In this document: positions 63,901 to 64,000 of the stretch, piece by piece
Layout: every line of letters starts with the position of its first letter
Numbering within the stretch: position 1 is the first letter of the stretch
Source: Burkholderiales bacterium
GTDB taxonomy: Bacteria > Pseudomonadota > Gammaproteobacteria > Burkholderiales > WYBJ01
Assembly (NCBI GenBank): GCA_020848435.1
Contig: JADLAC010000017.1
Location: 81,722-145,721 of the forward strand
Direction of reading: 5' to 3'
DNA: 64,000 bases
Position numbers and translations under genes: made by a program
The notes under the pieces: generated by a model
What the model saw: the letters and a program-made list of their open reading frames with translations, nothing else
What the model was told of the DNA's origin: nothing
The model's database searches: none

Positions 63901-64000
63901 AGCGATAGCCCGCTCGAGGTGACGATCCCCTTGAGCGGAATTGCCGCGGGGCGCGCTGTGGCGCTGTACTTCGATCTGCTGGGGTTCGGTGCCACTGGCA
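33958..64000 (+). CDS. Giant LEPR-XLL surface/secreted multidomain protein (over 10,000 residues, 3' end beyond window)
   Basis: One frame stays open from the start to the right edge: 10,014 codons and counting. The start at 33958 has GGGAG four bases upstream; ATGs at 33913 and 34027 are in frame. In order by residue: LEPR-XLL signature (56-63), metzincin-like domain with HELGHLEGSAH (216-226), near-identical 184-residue repeats (about 275-1010), cadherin-like domain (1200-1290), LamG-type sandwich (1300-1515), more cadherin/Ig-like domains, 14 CARDB repeats (1965-3790), PPC domain (3800-3890), a long region without known fold, beta-propeller (4760-5010), nine putative-Ig repeats (5240-6130), Rhs/YD-like region (6325-6600), dockerin (6706-6750), second propeller (7460-7810), alpha/beta-hydrolase (8030-8220, GHSRG Ser about 8169), eight PKD repeats (8880-9685), second metzincin-like domain (HEYGHALGLGH, 9804-9814) and a jelly-roll-like end. 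Only one Cys was noticed on reading (about residue 43). No classical signal peptide is evident. Probably an extracellular matrix or adhesion protein; the export route is unknown. Confidence 0.93.
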   Translation, partial: MVSSRFETQDGSRNVARSRHGRVMPKPRLIDRLVARAMRTFACAGPPARRIVFEPLEPRLLLSGSPLPDNAADAAEVVERSAAATSAPLIRLDALAPAAASASNRLAQDADDRSTTNASALPSADELDALLAEARRRSGFRDAVEVQFVDLSGHDLGRAQAGAVHLDIDASGYGWFVDSTPTGDSEFTFDPEAGQWRARAGEPAANGIDLLSALMHELGHLEGSAHASEHAAAGDAMHASLGPGIRQAFAERDATASDLASSAADGAALVITPTISWVGGDGFWDVGSNWNTGVAPGLNDRVLIDNPNGSFTVTVRGNVSVHSLLSRENLLLSGGNFTLAADSELNAGFTVAGGALFANDTLTLTGSSQWSHGDWTVPGGIVNTGELRVVTGNNHWLRSGTLANRGLVIHEGGQLLLVGASIDNLAADAGAGLAAGVWEGRSGNIVHWSDATAFNNAGTLRGAANYTVSANLVNTGGLIEVDAGTLRLDGPATLGEGTRYDIAEGAVAHHAGGTQAFSGAITGSGLGRILFAGSVMTTAAGSSASIDFAPGLAQWHHGDWDLYGGLTNVGTISVVTGNNHWLRGTLANRGRVIHDGGQLLFVSAAIDNLAADEGAGLAGGVWEARSGSLVHWSGATAFNNTGTLRAVANYTISANLVNTGGLIEVDAGTLRLDGAATLGEGTRYDVAEGAVVHHAGGTHTISGAITGSGPGRILFAGSVMTTAAGSSASIDFAPGLAQWHHGDWDLYGGLTNVGTISVVTGNNHWLRGTLANRGRVIHDGGQLLFVSAAIDNLAADEGAGLAGGVWEARSGSLVHWSGATAFNNTGTLRSTGNYTISANLVSGGLIDVDAGTLTLNHDSTIGEGTLYDVAAGAVVQHTSNTYSFTGRVSGVGSGAVLFNGAVVSVAADTNALFDFAPGLAQWHHGDWDLYGGLTNVGTISIVTGNNHWLRGTLDNLGHVIHDGGQLLFVGAAINNLAVAAPVSIAGLWEARSGSLVHWSGTTAFNNSGTLRKTGSATYPFGLQLTHSAGLVEAAAGALSFSAAFLQTGGVTRLAGGSLAASASMTLQGGRLEGSGTIGAHVSNAAGTIAPGESSPGALTITGNYTQGASGVFEADIGGVAPADVDRVTIGGQANLDGELRISVNGDFQPSLNDVYTVMSFAGRGGSDFALVTGLDSKPGVELEEFVSTTAVTINAVSAPINHVPDAIDDSIGALEDTPITFDVLANDIEPDADPLVIVGFTQPAHGSLVRTGGSFTYAPAADFSGADGFTYQVSDRRGGTDTASVSLTLAAVNDAPLAHAYGPGRALYFDGANDYVDLGNPPAGTFDLGAQATLEAWVNFSVLPTNSIATLVSKDVGPGHIDKWIFGYGRNYFNVGNATVFAINSPASGPIFLASNAWTPQLGRWYHLALVKNGNDYTFYRDGIADGTASTTFPVPAAAAPLLFGEAEGGFRLAGALDEVRLWHSARSAGQINAAMHRVLAAAEPGLAGYWRFEEGDGATVFDRSTNTNHGTLGGGVVQNRPAFGVPGARIHDAVTTDLDTDALITLGATDPDDTGLTISITELPQNGTLYQTSDGVTRAAAISAIGTAVTDAQRRVLYAPPPAATGLGLAHFAYRAFDGEVHSNEATVMIDVVSVNQAPLVTDDVAELAEDASIDIDVLANDSDPELDTLTIASFTQALHGTVSLTEAGMLRYVPQQDFFGLDSWTYVVADGKGGRTTGRVDVEVSALNDAPVANGATVSTPELTDVLITLGGSDIDGHALSALIASLPSSGTLYQSLADGQRGAPITSANTAVTDAARRVVYAPAAGAGTAFDAFTFRVSDGLVYSAEATLAIDVIATIAPRVVSSSIASGDVLAAAPLTYTATFSEALASSGLDEADVTLANTSTGAVVAASSFAYDALTRTLTLAFPTLLPGSYALTLISSGSGFRDLDGRALDGAPSFPLPSGDGAAGGNFVVSFVVPAPDLAVSALIAPASGHGGGAIQVGWTVTNAGPAATSAGGWVDRVLLSTDELFGNADDITVADITHSGDLAPGAAYTESREVVLPLGHDGAFFIGVRTDASGVVPEIGTAGNDVSAPVTITVTAPFADLAVEALSAPATARVGDTIDVLWRVRNLGDSATVASPWRDRVLLSLDASAGSGDIILADVDHLPALAPGESYTVSRALLVPSGAIGTWNVLVATNVTGAVYEKGLVANNTGQGSGQITISPAPAADLAVVDIVVPAAGQPGEQRTVSWSVRNDGEIAARAPWTDRVYLSLDGTLNGAIEVAALARGADLASGATYNAAASIVLPDLADGNYRIVVRSDTAAQVFEDNREANNTLATVAALALTHPDLALTAVVPPASSTSGTAIDVEWTITNAGTGTALGTWTDVLWLSRDGSIGAGDLKLAERSRSGPLASGASYTGSTSIALPLDAAGAYQLLVATDSGNSLRELSAGEANNLGAGALNVALAPYADLVVSEVIAPAETVGDPAEVTVAWTVRNAGTGAGQTSAWSDAIVASRNATLGDGDDIELARFARAGALAEGSTYTRSETFLLPPGFSGRYTLFVRADAAGQVFENALEANNSAPAAGFFDVMTIPYADLVIEALAPPAGAMSGQPAEVSWTVRNIGIGQTNTAAWFDRVYIADNPAGTNRILLGEFNHFGFLSAGEAYTRTVEVTPPNGASGSRYLIVEAGDIPQGGVPFEFVYKDNNTRVSTAFELGLSPAPDLAVTDIVAPAAGAEAAAIDVSWTVRNQGAAQAAGVWVDRVYLRKFGDTGPGTQIGTYTYQGPLQAGLAYSRREQIQLPSHTSDRYELIVITDADNALYEGSGESNNRSIDDVQIAVSVLPRPDLQVDSISGPAEVDAGASASIEFTVINQGPVATTVPNWNDRVYLSLDDKVTSDDILVASLTNGAALAHGESYASTTAQFVVPTRFRGTVYAIVVTDFGGAVDEWPNDDNNVRRLPIFVEPWPFSDLVVEQVVAPAQAFEGNTIEVRYTVTNKGSGPTDLGAWTEHVWLTRDKNRPHPGQGDVLLATLNYTGGTLARNAGYDRAFSVKLPDHVVSGTYYVMPWVDPFAQVLEDTLAANVNPDDPHEINNNNYKARAIDLIGVPVIVEELKPQPPDLSVVSVDAEAFERAGELFTFSWTVRNDGAGPTARDWHDEVILSDSPEPGAAGAHEYHLGGFDNLAALGVGAAYTNTQTVLLSPSAKGSYLHVRAGYGDPNRANDTGTDSTQVTEAIPDLRVTNIVLAAEAFSGEKTTITYTVTNESNTPIWSGTQYWTDHVYFSKDPTLILERATLFARVQQPNTGALAAGASYTRTLEVDLPPGIGGNYYVYVLANVVDPRTPLSPSWPDVAGSNPSLVGDRYLDAAYEYPLNNLGQAPLKVVYREPDLQVSAMAIADTLAAGESAELSFTVTNTGNRATRESSWTDSLYLSLDASLDSRDYLLPGTVLSTTRVANQALAAGASYTTSVRVTLPFELAGGYYLLAYTDADAKRNDFVVSSVSARLPGVFLENLSGNRAGAVREFQGEGNNIEARAFEVTPYIPPDLQVSALTAPARAIRGQSFDLAYTVTNQGGDTPVQQGGWDDLVYLSRDPFLDTRADRFIGSIRHSGGLAAAASYSIARTYTVPTDLFTEAYYVFVVTDPTRYGPTGEVFEGANERNNDRFSAAPMLIELPLPTDLVVVNSDIEFPPQVSAGEPFTIHWAVKNQSGVAAAGTWTDSVFLSDDATWDLSDRPLGRAQYTGSLNPGDSYTLSLDTRMPAALPGHYRIIVRSDIFNQVHEGINEANNRAASDSTLELAVDELVIGAPLTTTLANAQERLYRINVARDQTLRVTLSASDDKSVNEIFLRHDAVPSSAQFDATYDGPLANDIAAIVPSTEPGTYYLLVRNFKAPEDGVQIRLLAELLPLVITDVHTDVGGDSKHVTTTIRGAQFHHDAIVKLVRPGIAEYEPLDWDVVDSTTIIAKFDFTGAPHGLYDLKVLNPSGEVAIQPYRFLVERAIEPEVTIGIGGPRVILAGEQATYSVALQNLSNLDAPYTYFQVGVPQLNLNPYVYSLPFLEFYTNVRGEPEGAAGSANAGVPWVEMESIINLAEGRTSGQLIASGFLYDEPADGFAGFSFNVTTYPGLRELHERAFDQFRARMAAVLPDLDPLLEQGPAGLEAWWDAVKAKAEEIKPGLGQALGQLDFLGLYNQNTAVPDKDTVPFIPFRFHVLATATTMTRAEFVAFQSKQAAELREAILAASDAPAPLLALAADEPTWVDLYLAALEDAGLLRPEGEAPPIREHQHIVSLMTTIASGILFGPAGSEIRSDGDLLGFFEQLRELYGHDQDMMAEIEFWDPRESERYIGEVPVPAIPLFEDYDLALSQPTHFEAFRIFVPWMPFEERGAGLSAQFQTLGPEAIGGDAFEALDFSKLFEGAPGSGRLASITGPQTFDTEGWLPVAQALPYSINFENPEGAGRYVNELRIVTQLDEDLDARTFQLGDIKIGDISIDVPAGRSLFQGEYDFVAARGFLLRVSAGIDLYQEVPAATWLLQAIDPLTGEVLQDATRGLLKPNDAFGNGAGYVSYSVEASTEAATGASVRASARVLFDTLAPEDTLVLEQAIDAFAPVTSLDIERIGATDAFTISWAATDDASGAGFKHVTLYVATDGGDFKIWQRKLTEAAGSLVYAGESGHRYEFLALSTDIAGNREAPQPGVNAQADDSGVNLGALPTVPATTAPNFGIAPEPVPAPSSNPLFAEALAGIPSPAPLTAPSEFDSVIAPFAAQAFATGIAQSHGNIGPMAIVERPDGSFLISGGENRGRIYRFDADGGEAGVPWASLDDPIFNLAFDSTGRLWATTGGNALIELDTETGEVLSRHGDGVTIALAAEPESGRLFVSTQRGVEVFDPATGVFTQYSRDRDLRVGSLAFDDAGALWAVTWPDRRQVVRFTERARAEIMLEFDSDIDSIAFGRQATPLAGLLFVSHNTGPVSDTGAASADADLTMVDVATLARITLARGGSRGDVVLATSDGRVLLSQSHQVDVLNPVYAPIVVATFPPDGAKLALPLPFISVVFDQDMRVGDASAADSVINPTNYRLVGQASGVHLIQDLVYDTATRTVLLTAGNLQPDRYTLTVEDRVASVFGKRMVEDRAVTFDAASDLSAYIELDFGISRYDRTLGTVSYEVSVTNRGDTALVLPVLLVLDPRDGYPGVPQGIEGRTDDGRWLIDLSASLPANRELAPGASTAGQTVSIQTPDRRRVDFATGVSAATAPNHAPAFDSNPPVAAQVGAVFTYQAHAGDLDGHPVAYHLLSGPAGMTIDPDSGLVQWDVAADSAAEVPVVLQAFDSRGAVALQRFVLDVIGGNRAPEFLAMPVELAGREGELIELTVVVSDPDLDPLSVWADKLPAGAVFDAATRTFTWRPDFEAAGTYPEVRFFASDGGLVTSAALTVRVAEGYVLPSVVQPADRTVQEGDRIRFFLDASGDENAVLAYHSALLPWGATLHPVSGLFEWVPGYTQAGAYEVPFTVSDGLFAHTVVTRITVTNANGAPVLDPQDGWEIYEGQPVTIKAFAYDPDNPFYAPPFRDAQGDLVEIAQTARTVSVSASGLPPGATFDPQTYELRWSPTHQQAGSYTIHLSAVDDGDGTGMPLSHTLDLPLTVLNLNREPSIEALDNVTLARGETRDIAIRVTDPEGNALSILATSEQPGFPLPGFMDFTDHGDGTGTLHLAPGVGDRGDHVVRIIAADDGDGAAAAVRTVSYVFNVKVTSANEPPRIAYLGDAVALAGQPMQLPVSVSDLDQHPITPDVLSYELAGLPAGAAIVATAVYGQALIQWTPTGADAGAYDVTVTVRDSGNNGLAPIATDTKTFRLKVRSANTAPVLAPVGNRTVTEGETLTFTLHANDGDADALSYFAGALGRNELPGAGSSFGPLPQGAVLDPATGTFTWRPALNTAGSYAFALRATDGHGMSSETITIEVTNANQLPVFVPMYPQLAREGLELRFNVVVADADADPIILNATSGLPLGALFVPARGELIWTPGFDQQGSHVITFTAVDPSGVPVEMDVTLLVANVNRAPVLDESDHAFLIGETRSFAVAATDPDAGTDLVFSALGLPDGATLDADSGRFEWTPGPGQSGQYFVTLIADDGTAKTRQTITLRASLEPVAPNVHVELTPSFPALPGASVLVHAIADSFAEIVSLRLYVGGEEVALDANGRAFITAGTPGKVEIEAVAVDADGVEGRERVQLKVRDSTDKLAPAVAFEPSLSRARVHAPLELLGSVVDTNLDFWRLEIASNASGEAMLLAQGETPRDGVLGALDPRRWSNGFYTLTLSARDIGGRTSVTRVEVQIDTAAKLGQYRRDDVDLSVDLGGVSFTLARAYDSLAAATAGGFGGGWDLRGRDVHLETNVDKTGREHLGVFSAYADGTRVYLDLPSGERAGFSFLPIPIAIGGNTFYRPGWLADGNHGWTLDSVDTLLRKAGVRYYDAGTGQPYNPQSAFFAGADFTLQAADGTHYLIDAGGGINEIRTASGKRLFVSDNAITAESGQTLQFVRDGEGRITRAVAPDGTTLVYLYDAGGRLVTVRNLTTGAGQRYTYGEGLLIGAVGIGQPGVSVRYGADGAVTTQPIAADLGGLAQFGNQASAGALGAGESDIYTFSVRASEIAAAAGGQFILRVSIDAAAGLDLADPQVLGLTALSVERSGERVVALFGITAEGLYQLRIGAALGASGAYTLALSAAGDLDLDADVDGADSARFTAQAPGSDITGDGSIDGADRAVLFSNYGVAKNQAPQLAVTLPSVLTHEALPVYVDLGQIATDPNGDAVFFRILSTQHGSAVLSPDARYVIFTPSAGYTGAASFELQADDGFNASSIAAVAVEVSDAPLIGIDFDQRRLLLEAGESALIRVSGDFADQQDVLLPLDYVNARVLDTAVAALTPQGLLSALADGYTVLLAGRGPVAAATVIGVGSPSGGELYISRLLNIDAYPDAVTIVPQGGTRQVVVSLGLGQQVFITGADGVLYVAGNRDVVTVDEAGLIRAVAEGTSQVTAIYGYGEEVLDVKVEAPQIGQVTIGAEGGAVANADGIIATFGPGQLSTDTQVSIQTVAEQDLSIPLPHNSQGQATFDYVGALELKIEGGTLNGPIQLAVPVAPGSAQAGDQVWFMQKVSLPIGPNGEWQEVWTVVDSGTVDENGIARTASPPFPGLSDRGNVLVAKAVEPLGIVRIDLGYVAGLTFAFSAAIGIAATGGIVGAVVAGGLIAGYLGMLVAPALLQAHDIMVWRDYANNKDGYSLTIDIPEGEDFSQIIPDLPPPPAFGATLNLPRITGLSTEYDANNELILTLRGVDFIDPDGPSFGTDVLGVDLRDTRVVFSTLTHEAIVKGEDYLSTDLGPEATIRLRVPKEVLLGRAEIRVERPHYAIMPAAAGASAQVEWTAGLAASIDNKGGFGFVGRGTSQQGMIQVIDTSRPDEATVERVIKEISLEGVTVVLDTYATPDLAAVYVAGHGGIAILDAFTLQQFDADPHRAGMNVIQIQGDRIVNALAYDPNGRYLYAAGTGAIYVIDLDPASESYHKVAHTLTGFDAFSNGRINDIELNADGTRLFASVPFTTAFGPYSFAAGHRLEGDIVVFNVDESDRTASGLAGGSRNWREVIKVLDGGLEPFDIQASADRNRLLFSSRLDLKGGLHSIFITDDNPANFSARIEDIGLTVNERPIGIRTLGTDGLFPALTTRTGQVFELDIRNASGIAITPDMKWAFVGDWYIPRLYYMNPMVALELEDLHKVGSKVAVIKDPFTNPQVMGSTTPVPLQFLEELSVDATGKKLYVNYRLAGSIAVYDIEALKLRIASNVQDWNELPLDHLWADDDDPDNVFNLEPIDVVLHARGLSVQVNEVLQLIRPSGVVQVNDSGNDPLVFEWEVDTARLGGDNIRTRLYFSALAPGEGLWEEDPYRDRKENAPTDFLIGEATIVDVLENRWSAEPPGGESVDQNPARIAKTSELEVGKRYRIDAGGNLTPAGDADDPKRTIVEIDHIVRKALTAGQFYYWGVEIVDRGIDKAQAFSAKAVEASGPYSSVTLLTHGFQLDPRTDLSNASFQQPEAFIAMAELIATAGGGGVVLAYDKNRGTWVDVEWLRDPHASGSVPPPERQGAAALHSGKPVVLVSDWYRESDISDSGFSEAAADALLASLIDLDRDSGGKIFGSPLHFIGHSRGTVVNSEIIQRLGHHGLVTSGIHMTTLDPHDFDQKSLDVPLAQIAEYMDMVVQIAGIATTIASAAGGNVPGAIAFAVKAAKLHMWIQNVILGAAKNLGVQLKPVPYADFKDPNALVWENVEFADNYYQKAAGEAATPGTLLNHFTATPNGRPMALDERTLAATRADIDRNLTSLAGFTQEDFIGFGLDLGVGGPHSRVWQWYAGTIDTGMLDFVGNPIWRSQGDIGVVTEALGLPMRDFQFNANPWYFSDPNAIVGGAGRLAYTNGQLSIAGDFTEGISNGWYFSALGGGAAYRPDRGGAGMPYTTDNTEVTDVPGFDDVHSVFNGSFENGTRQSLLNYLLWKQSGTADLPAENGRFPLSYEIPGWSLHGGEGFTVDVPVFGPVDIGALFMVETSPSELFKTFVKRSIEGYVDRMFEMAKQKLNFFPTAPTFSKMEAALIKKLGVPSVPFDQVNKALKAANAINKAGDLALNFFDKIITQINAETGQTGPNIRDAITGAPGPNGQPLGVDNVKAWLSFGIDQAVNFLPNPLNSPSDYALVMGAGNAMRTIVENVLPDGLSTLRASLLEILDNDTQLDAIRHNRMFIPADSQYLVFNAWTPVAFLPDSKMQVIFQTMDGTTDAREVLIEEGLFSGRNYAVEIPQAFRGEIATITLKHQSMGMTAEFRQYMQDLFDIDLFDGTALEFIGGVAQYSGGVIAGIVGGMSQLMLIDDIRLADASIDVTVTTPIDEDGDASLTATFVPLNAGEATVLEIDWDDGSALEVVTLPAGTTTVSLAHHYPDDNPSGTPFDQYQIRVDSNNTPSGGSATLTVRNAVPLMGTVTLSATEIDEGEELTLEGTFTDVGNADTFIIRIDWGDGSALTEIRHDQALAGATGSFSASHKYDDDHPRTGTASDVLPIKVSVIDDDTGEASAARSLSVHNVAPRLEGLALSEAKIDEGESVTLSGTIIDPGIKDTFTLAIDWGDGGEEERIALGPFADGSEPFSVDHTYEDDPTTGTPSDRVPVKVRVIDDDTGEASRDLELVVDNVEPGFETIELDTATLAEGDTVTLSGSFTDPGKDEFTLEIDWGDGSAPETLSLDYEDMSFSLEHRYTDDEGEGEDDRYTIGLKLVDDDSGEAADKTEVEVHNVAPVIALSLDRSAIDEGDAIGLTIDIDDPGEDDTFTVTIDWADGEAPEVISGVEAGTISFFSTRTYFDDDPSGTPLDSLTIAVTVEDDDTEGGDAAEATTALDVANRAPENVAAGAAIVVKAGTPFSLFGSFFDAGMSDTHDEQWSVSGLGVSLGGSGSTFDGVLMQEGIYTATYTVTDDDTGSASDSTQVVVQADPPRLEEIFDDALVEGDTYTLDVVVSGAVAGGVYELEVDWGDGTLESGIAVPAVQLPATSVTLPLAHRYLDDERPGDDAYEVKVRLVVQRPGQDPLQVGLLRTARVGVENAAPQPEITLSGDPVTGQALTFTLALGDPGTLDTHAIVWHFGAETVNGGLQHTRTFATATTVSVSVTDDDGGAGTAAIGISTPLLAGGAGTGAGEAIDLARVERVAEAARTYWLALGADAARLAGVRWEVADLSGSQLGSTAIGADGSALMRLDHDAAGFGWFADDTPLDGGEFAASGGADESIALTGPAALGMDLLTAFVHEYGHALGLGHGGGAGSVMDEALAAGVRRLPQAADLAPGANASAQATLHAAGIHNGSFEISDPEDGGYGWTAAGGATIVGGQGVLSEDDRFLAGLSQTFLVPTGAQHLSFTLVLADLITDLSAPPDAFEVALLDAGTGQALLSAVGLTLSDALLNVQADGEVFKAAGVILGGVFAAGGSDSPLEVTIPLSGIAAGRAVALYFDLLGFGATG
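34111..34146 (+). other. LEPR-XLL signature of the giant protein
   Basis: VFEPLEPRLLLS at about residues 52-63, after a basic N-terminus (RAMRTFACAGPPARRI). This signature is known from the N-termini of very long bacterial surface proteins, where it is thought to take part in export or sorting. Its function is not established. Confidence 0.85.
34327..34734 (+). other. Metzincin-like metallopeptidase domain, N-terminal copy
   Basis: Full zinc motif HELGHLEGSAH (34603-34635), that is HExxHxxGxxH, followed ten residues later by a Met in GDAMHAS, a candidate Met-turn. The lead-in VEVQFVDLSGHDLG, LDIDASGYGWFVDSTP and NGIDLLSALM is paralleled by the copy at 63.1-63.5 kb. Confidence 0.75.
34786..37000 (+). 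repeat. Tandem 552-bp coding repeats (four units)
   Basis: The GNNHWLR block recurs at 35131, 35686, 36238 and 36787 (periods 555, 552, 549). Units two and three are almost identical at DNA level for at least 340 bases (35541-35880 against 36093-36432). Each unit encodes about 184 residues of a passenger-like beta-solenoid pattern (WHHGDWDLYGGLTNVGTISV, VIHDGGQLLFVSAAIDNLAA, FNNTGTLRA). Confidence 0.85.
37558..39480 (+). other. Cadherin-like and LamG-type segment of the giant protein
   Basis: Cadherin-like domains with EDTPITFDVLANDIEPDADP (37.6 kb) and EDASIDIDVLANDSDPELDT (38.9 kb) flank a concanavalin-like LamG domain at about 37855-38505 (YFDGANDYVDLGNPPAGTFD, LEAWVNF, LDEVRLWHSARSAGQI, GYWRFEEGDG). 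Such modules bind calcium and carbohydrate in surface proteins. Confidence 0.75.
39850..45330 (+). repeat. Array of 14 CARDB domains
   Basis: Each unit opens with an [A/P]DL-type strand (PDLAVSALIAP, ADLAVEALSAP, PDLRVTNIVLA and so on), then VxWTVxNxG, W.DRVYLS, a GxSYT strand and a closing N.N motif. Start points are near 39850, 40219, 40600, 40963, 41329, 41707, 42088, 42458, 42829, 43275, 43630, 44081, 44551 and 44953. Units are clearly diverged at DNA level, unlike the 552-bp repeats. Confidence 0.85.
45349..45640 (+). other. Pre-peptidase C-terminal (PPC)-like domain
   Basis: AQERLYRINVARDQTLRVTL, then EIFLRHDAVPSS and EPGTYYLLVRNF: the order of strands typical of PPC domains in secreted proteins. 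An IPT/TIG-like domain appears to follow to about 45920. Confidence 0.65.
49678..52356 (+). repeat. Putative-Ig (He_PIG-type) repeat array
   Basis: Nine successive units open with N.[AP]P-type junctions (NHAPAFDSNPP, NRAPEFLAMPV, NGAPVLDPQDG, NREPSIEALDN, NEPPRIAYLGD, NTAPVLAPVGN, NQLPVFVPMYP, NRAPVLDESDH and one degenerate start at YVLPSVVQP) and contain LPxGAxxDxxTxxFxWxP. Confidence 0.8.
52930..53760 (+). other. Rhs/YD-repeat-like segment
   Basis: DVDLSVDLGGVSFTLARAYD, GGFGGGWDLRG, LQAADGTHYLIDAGGGINEI, DGEGRITRAVAPDGTTLVYL and YDAGGRLVTVRN resemble the N-terminal and YD-repeat parts of Rhs shells. It is too short for a complete shell, and no toxin cleavage motif is seen. Confidence 0.65.
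54073..54207 (+). other. Dockerin-type calcium-binding pair
   Basis: Two DxDxD loops, DLDLDADVDGADSARFT and DITGDGSIDGADRAVLF, 20 residues apart, as in dockerin type I. Outside cellulosomes such modules usually just bind calcium. A cohesin partner is not in the window. Confidence 0.75.
58050..58600 (+). other. Alpha/beta-hydrolase domain embedded in the giant protein
   Basis: VTLLTHGFQLDPRTD gives the beta-strand and HG oxyanion-hole motif; LHFIGHSRGTVVNSEIIQRL holds the nucleophile elbow G-x-S-x-G with Ser at about residue 8169 (codon 58462), and HMTTLDPHDFDQ supplies a plausible acid. A catalytic His is not assigned. Lipase/esterase-like activity is an inference. Confidence 0.7.
60601..63012 (+). 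repeat. Array of about eight PKD-type repeats
   Basis: Each unit has an IDEGE-type opening, a IDWGDG strand and a HxYxDD strand (for example LEIDWDDGSA, IRIDWGDGSALTEI, LEIDWGDGSAPETL, HKYDDDHPRTGTAS). Units start near 60619, 60920, 61240, 61550, 61850, 62160, 62440 and 62780. Confidence 0.8.
63061..63480 (+). other. Metzincin-like metallopeptidase domain, C-terminal copy
   Basis: HEYGHALGLGH (63367-63399) is a perfect HExxHxxGxxH, with Met in GSVMDEAL eight residues on. Lead-in VADLSGSQLG, LDHDAAGFGWFADDTP and LGMDLLTAFV matches the N-terminal copy at 34.3-34.7 kb; RRLPQAAD after the Met parallels RQAFAERD there. Confidence 0.85.

Overview
The window is high-GC DNA (roughly two-thirds G+C by eye) from what looks like a betaproteobacterium of the Burkholderiales type. 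The pointers are seven Bug/TctC tricarboxylate-receptor genes, MmgE/PrpD and acyl-CoA lyase/ligase genes, a long-form HisG, a formate dehydrogenase remnant, a PEP-CTERM protein and sigma-54 promoters. No ribosomal RNA or taxonomic marker is present, so placement is inferred from gene content and codon use.

Left end (1-11.7 kb): the 5' part of hisG on the minus strand; tRNA-Arg(CCG); a graveyard of fragments beside it (serine recombinase C-terminus, DUF3883-like tail, frameshifted DUF4143 ATPase); a Bug receptor; a secreted O-methyltransferase-like protein; a two-gene unit encoding an unknown Cys-containing protein and a degenerate MARTX-type C80 protease-like protein; a PEP-CTERM protein under a clear sigma-54 promoter; an SDR and a Bug receptor. 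A frameshifted enolase-superfamily gene then abuts the decayed 3' end of a formate dehydrogenase locus (truncated fdhI, fdhE with an amber stop).

Middle (11.7-33.7 kb): small catabolic cassettes, most carrying a Bug receptor. They comprise MmgE/PrpD + Bug; a Bug + aconitase + TcuA-like tricarballylate dehydrogenase unit divergent from a FadR-type GntR regulator with a palindromic operator between them; a UGSC-family selenoprotein read through an in-frame TGA with a SECIS-like hairpin, plus a partner gene; Bug + two coupled Asp/Glu racemase-like proteins; Bug + MmgE/PrpD + duplicated EthD-like protein + PRISE-type reductase; and Bug + CitE-like lyase + NDP-forming acyl-CoA synthetase. Short inverted repeats of REP type lie between several cassettes. 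The theme is uptake and CoA-dependent breakdown of unusual di- and tricarboxylates.

Right half (33.8-64 kb): one open reading frame runs from about 33,958 to the window edge without a stop, more than 10,000 codons. It starts with an LEPR-XLL signature and a metzincin-like domain. It then carries near-identical 552-bp repeats, cadherin-like, LamG, 14 CARDB, PPC, beta-propeller, putative-Ig, Rhs/YD-like, dockerin, alpha/beta-hydrolase and PKD segments, and near the right edge a second copy of the metzincin-like domain. Its promoter region carries the same 17-bp upstream motif and the same type of sigma-54 promoter as the PEP-CTERM gene 28 kb away, so both probably belong to one extracellular-matrix regulon.
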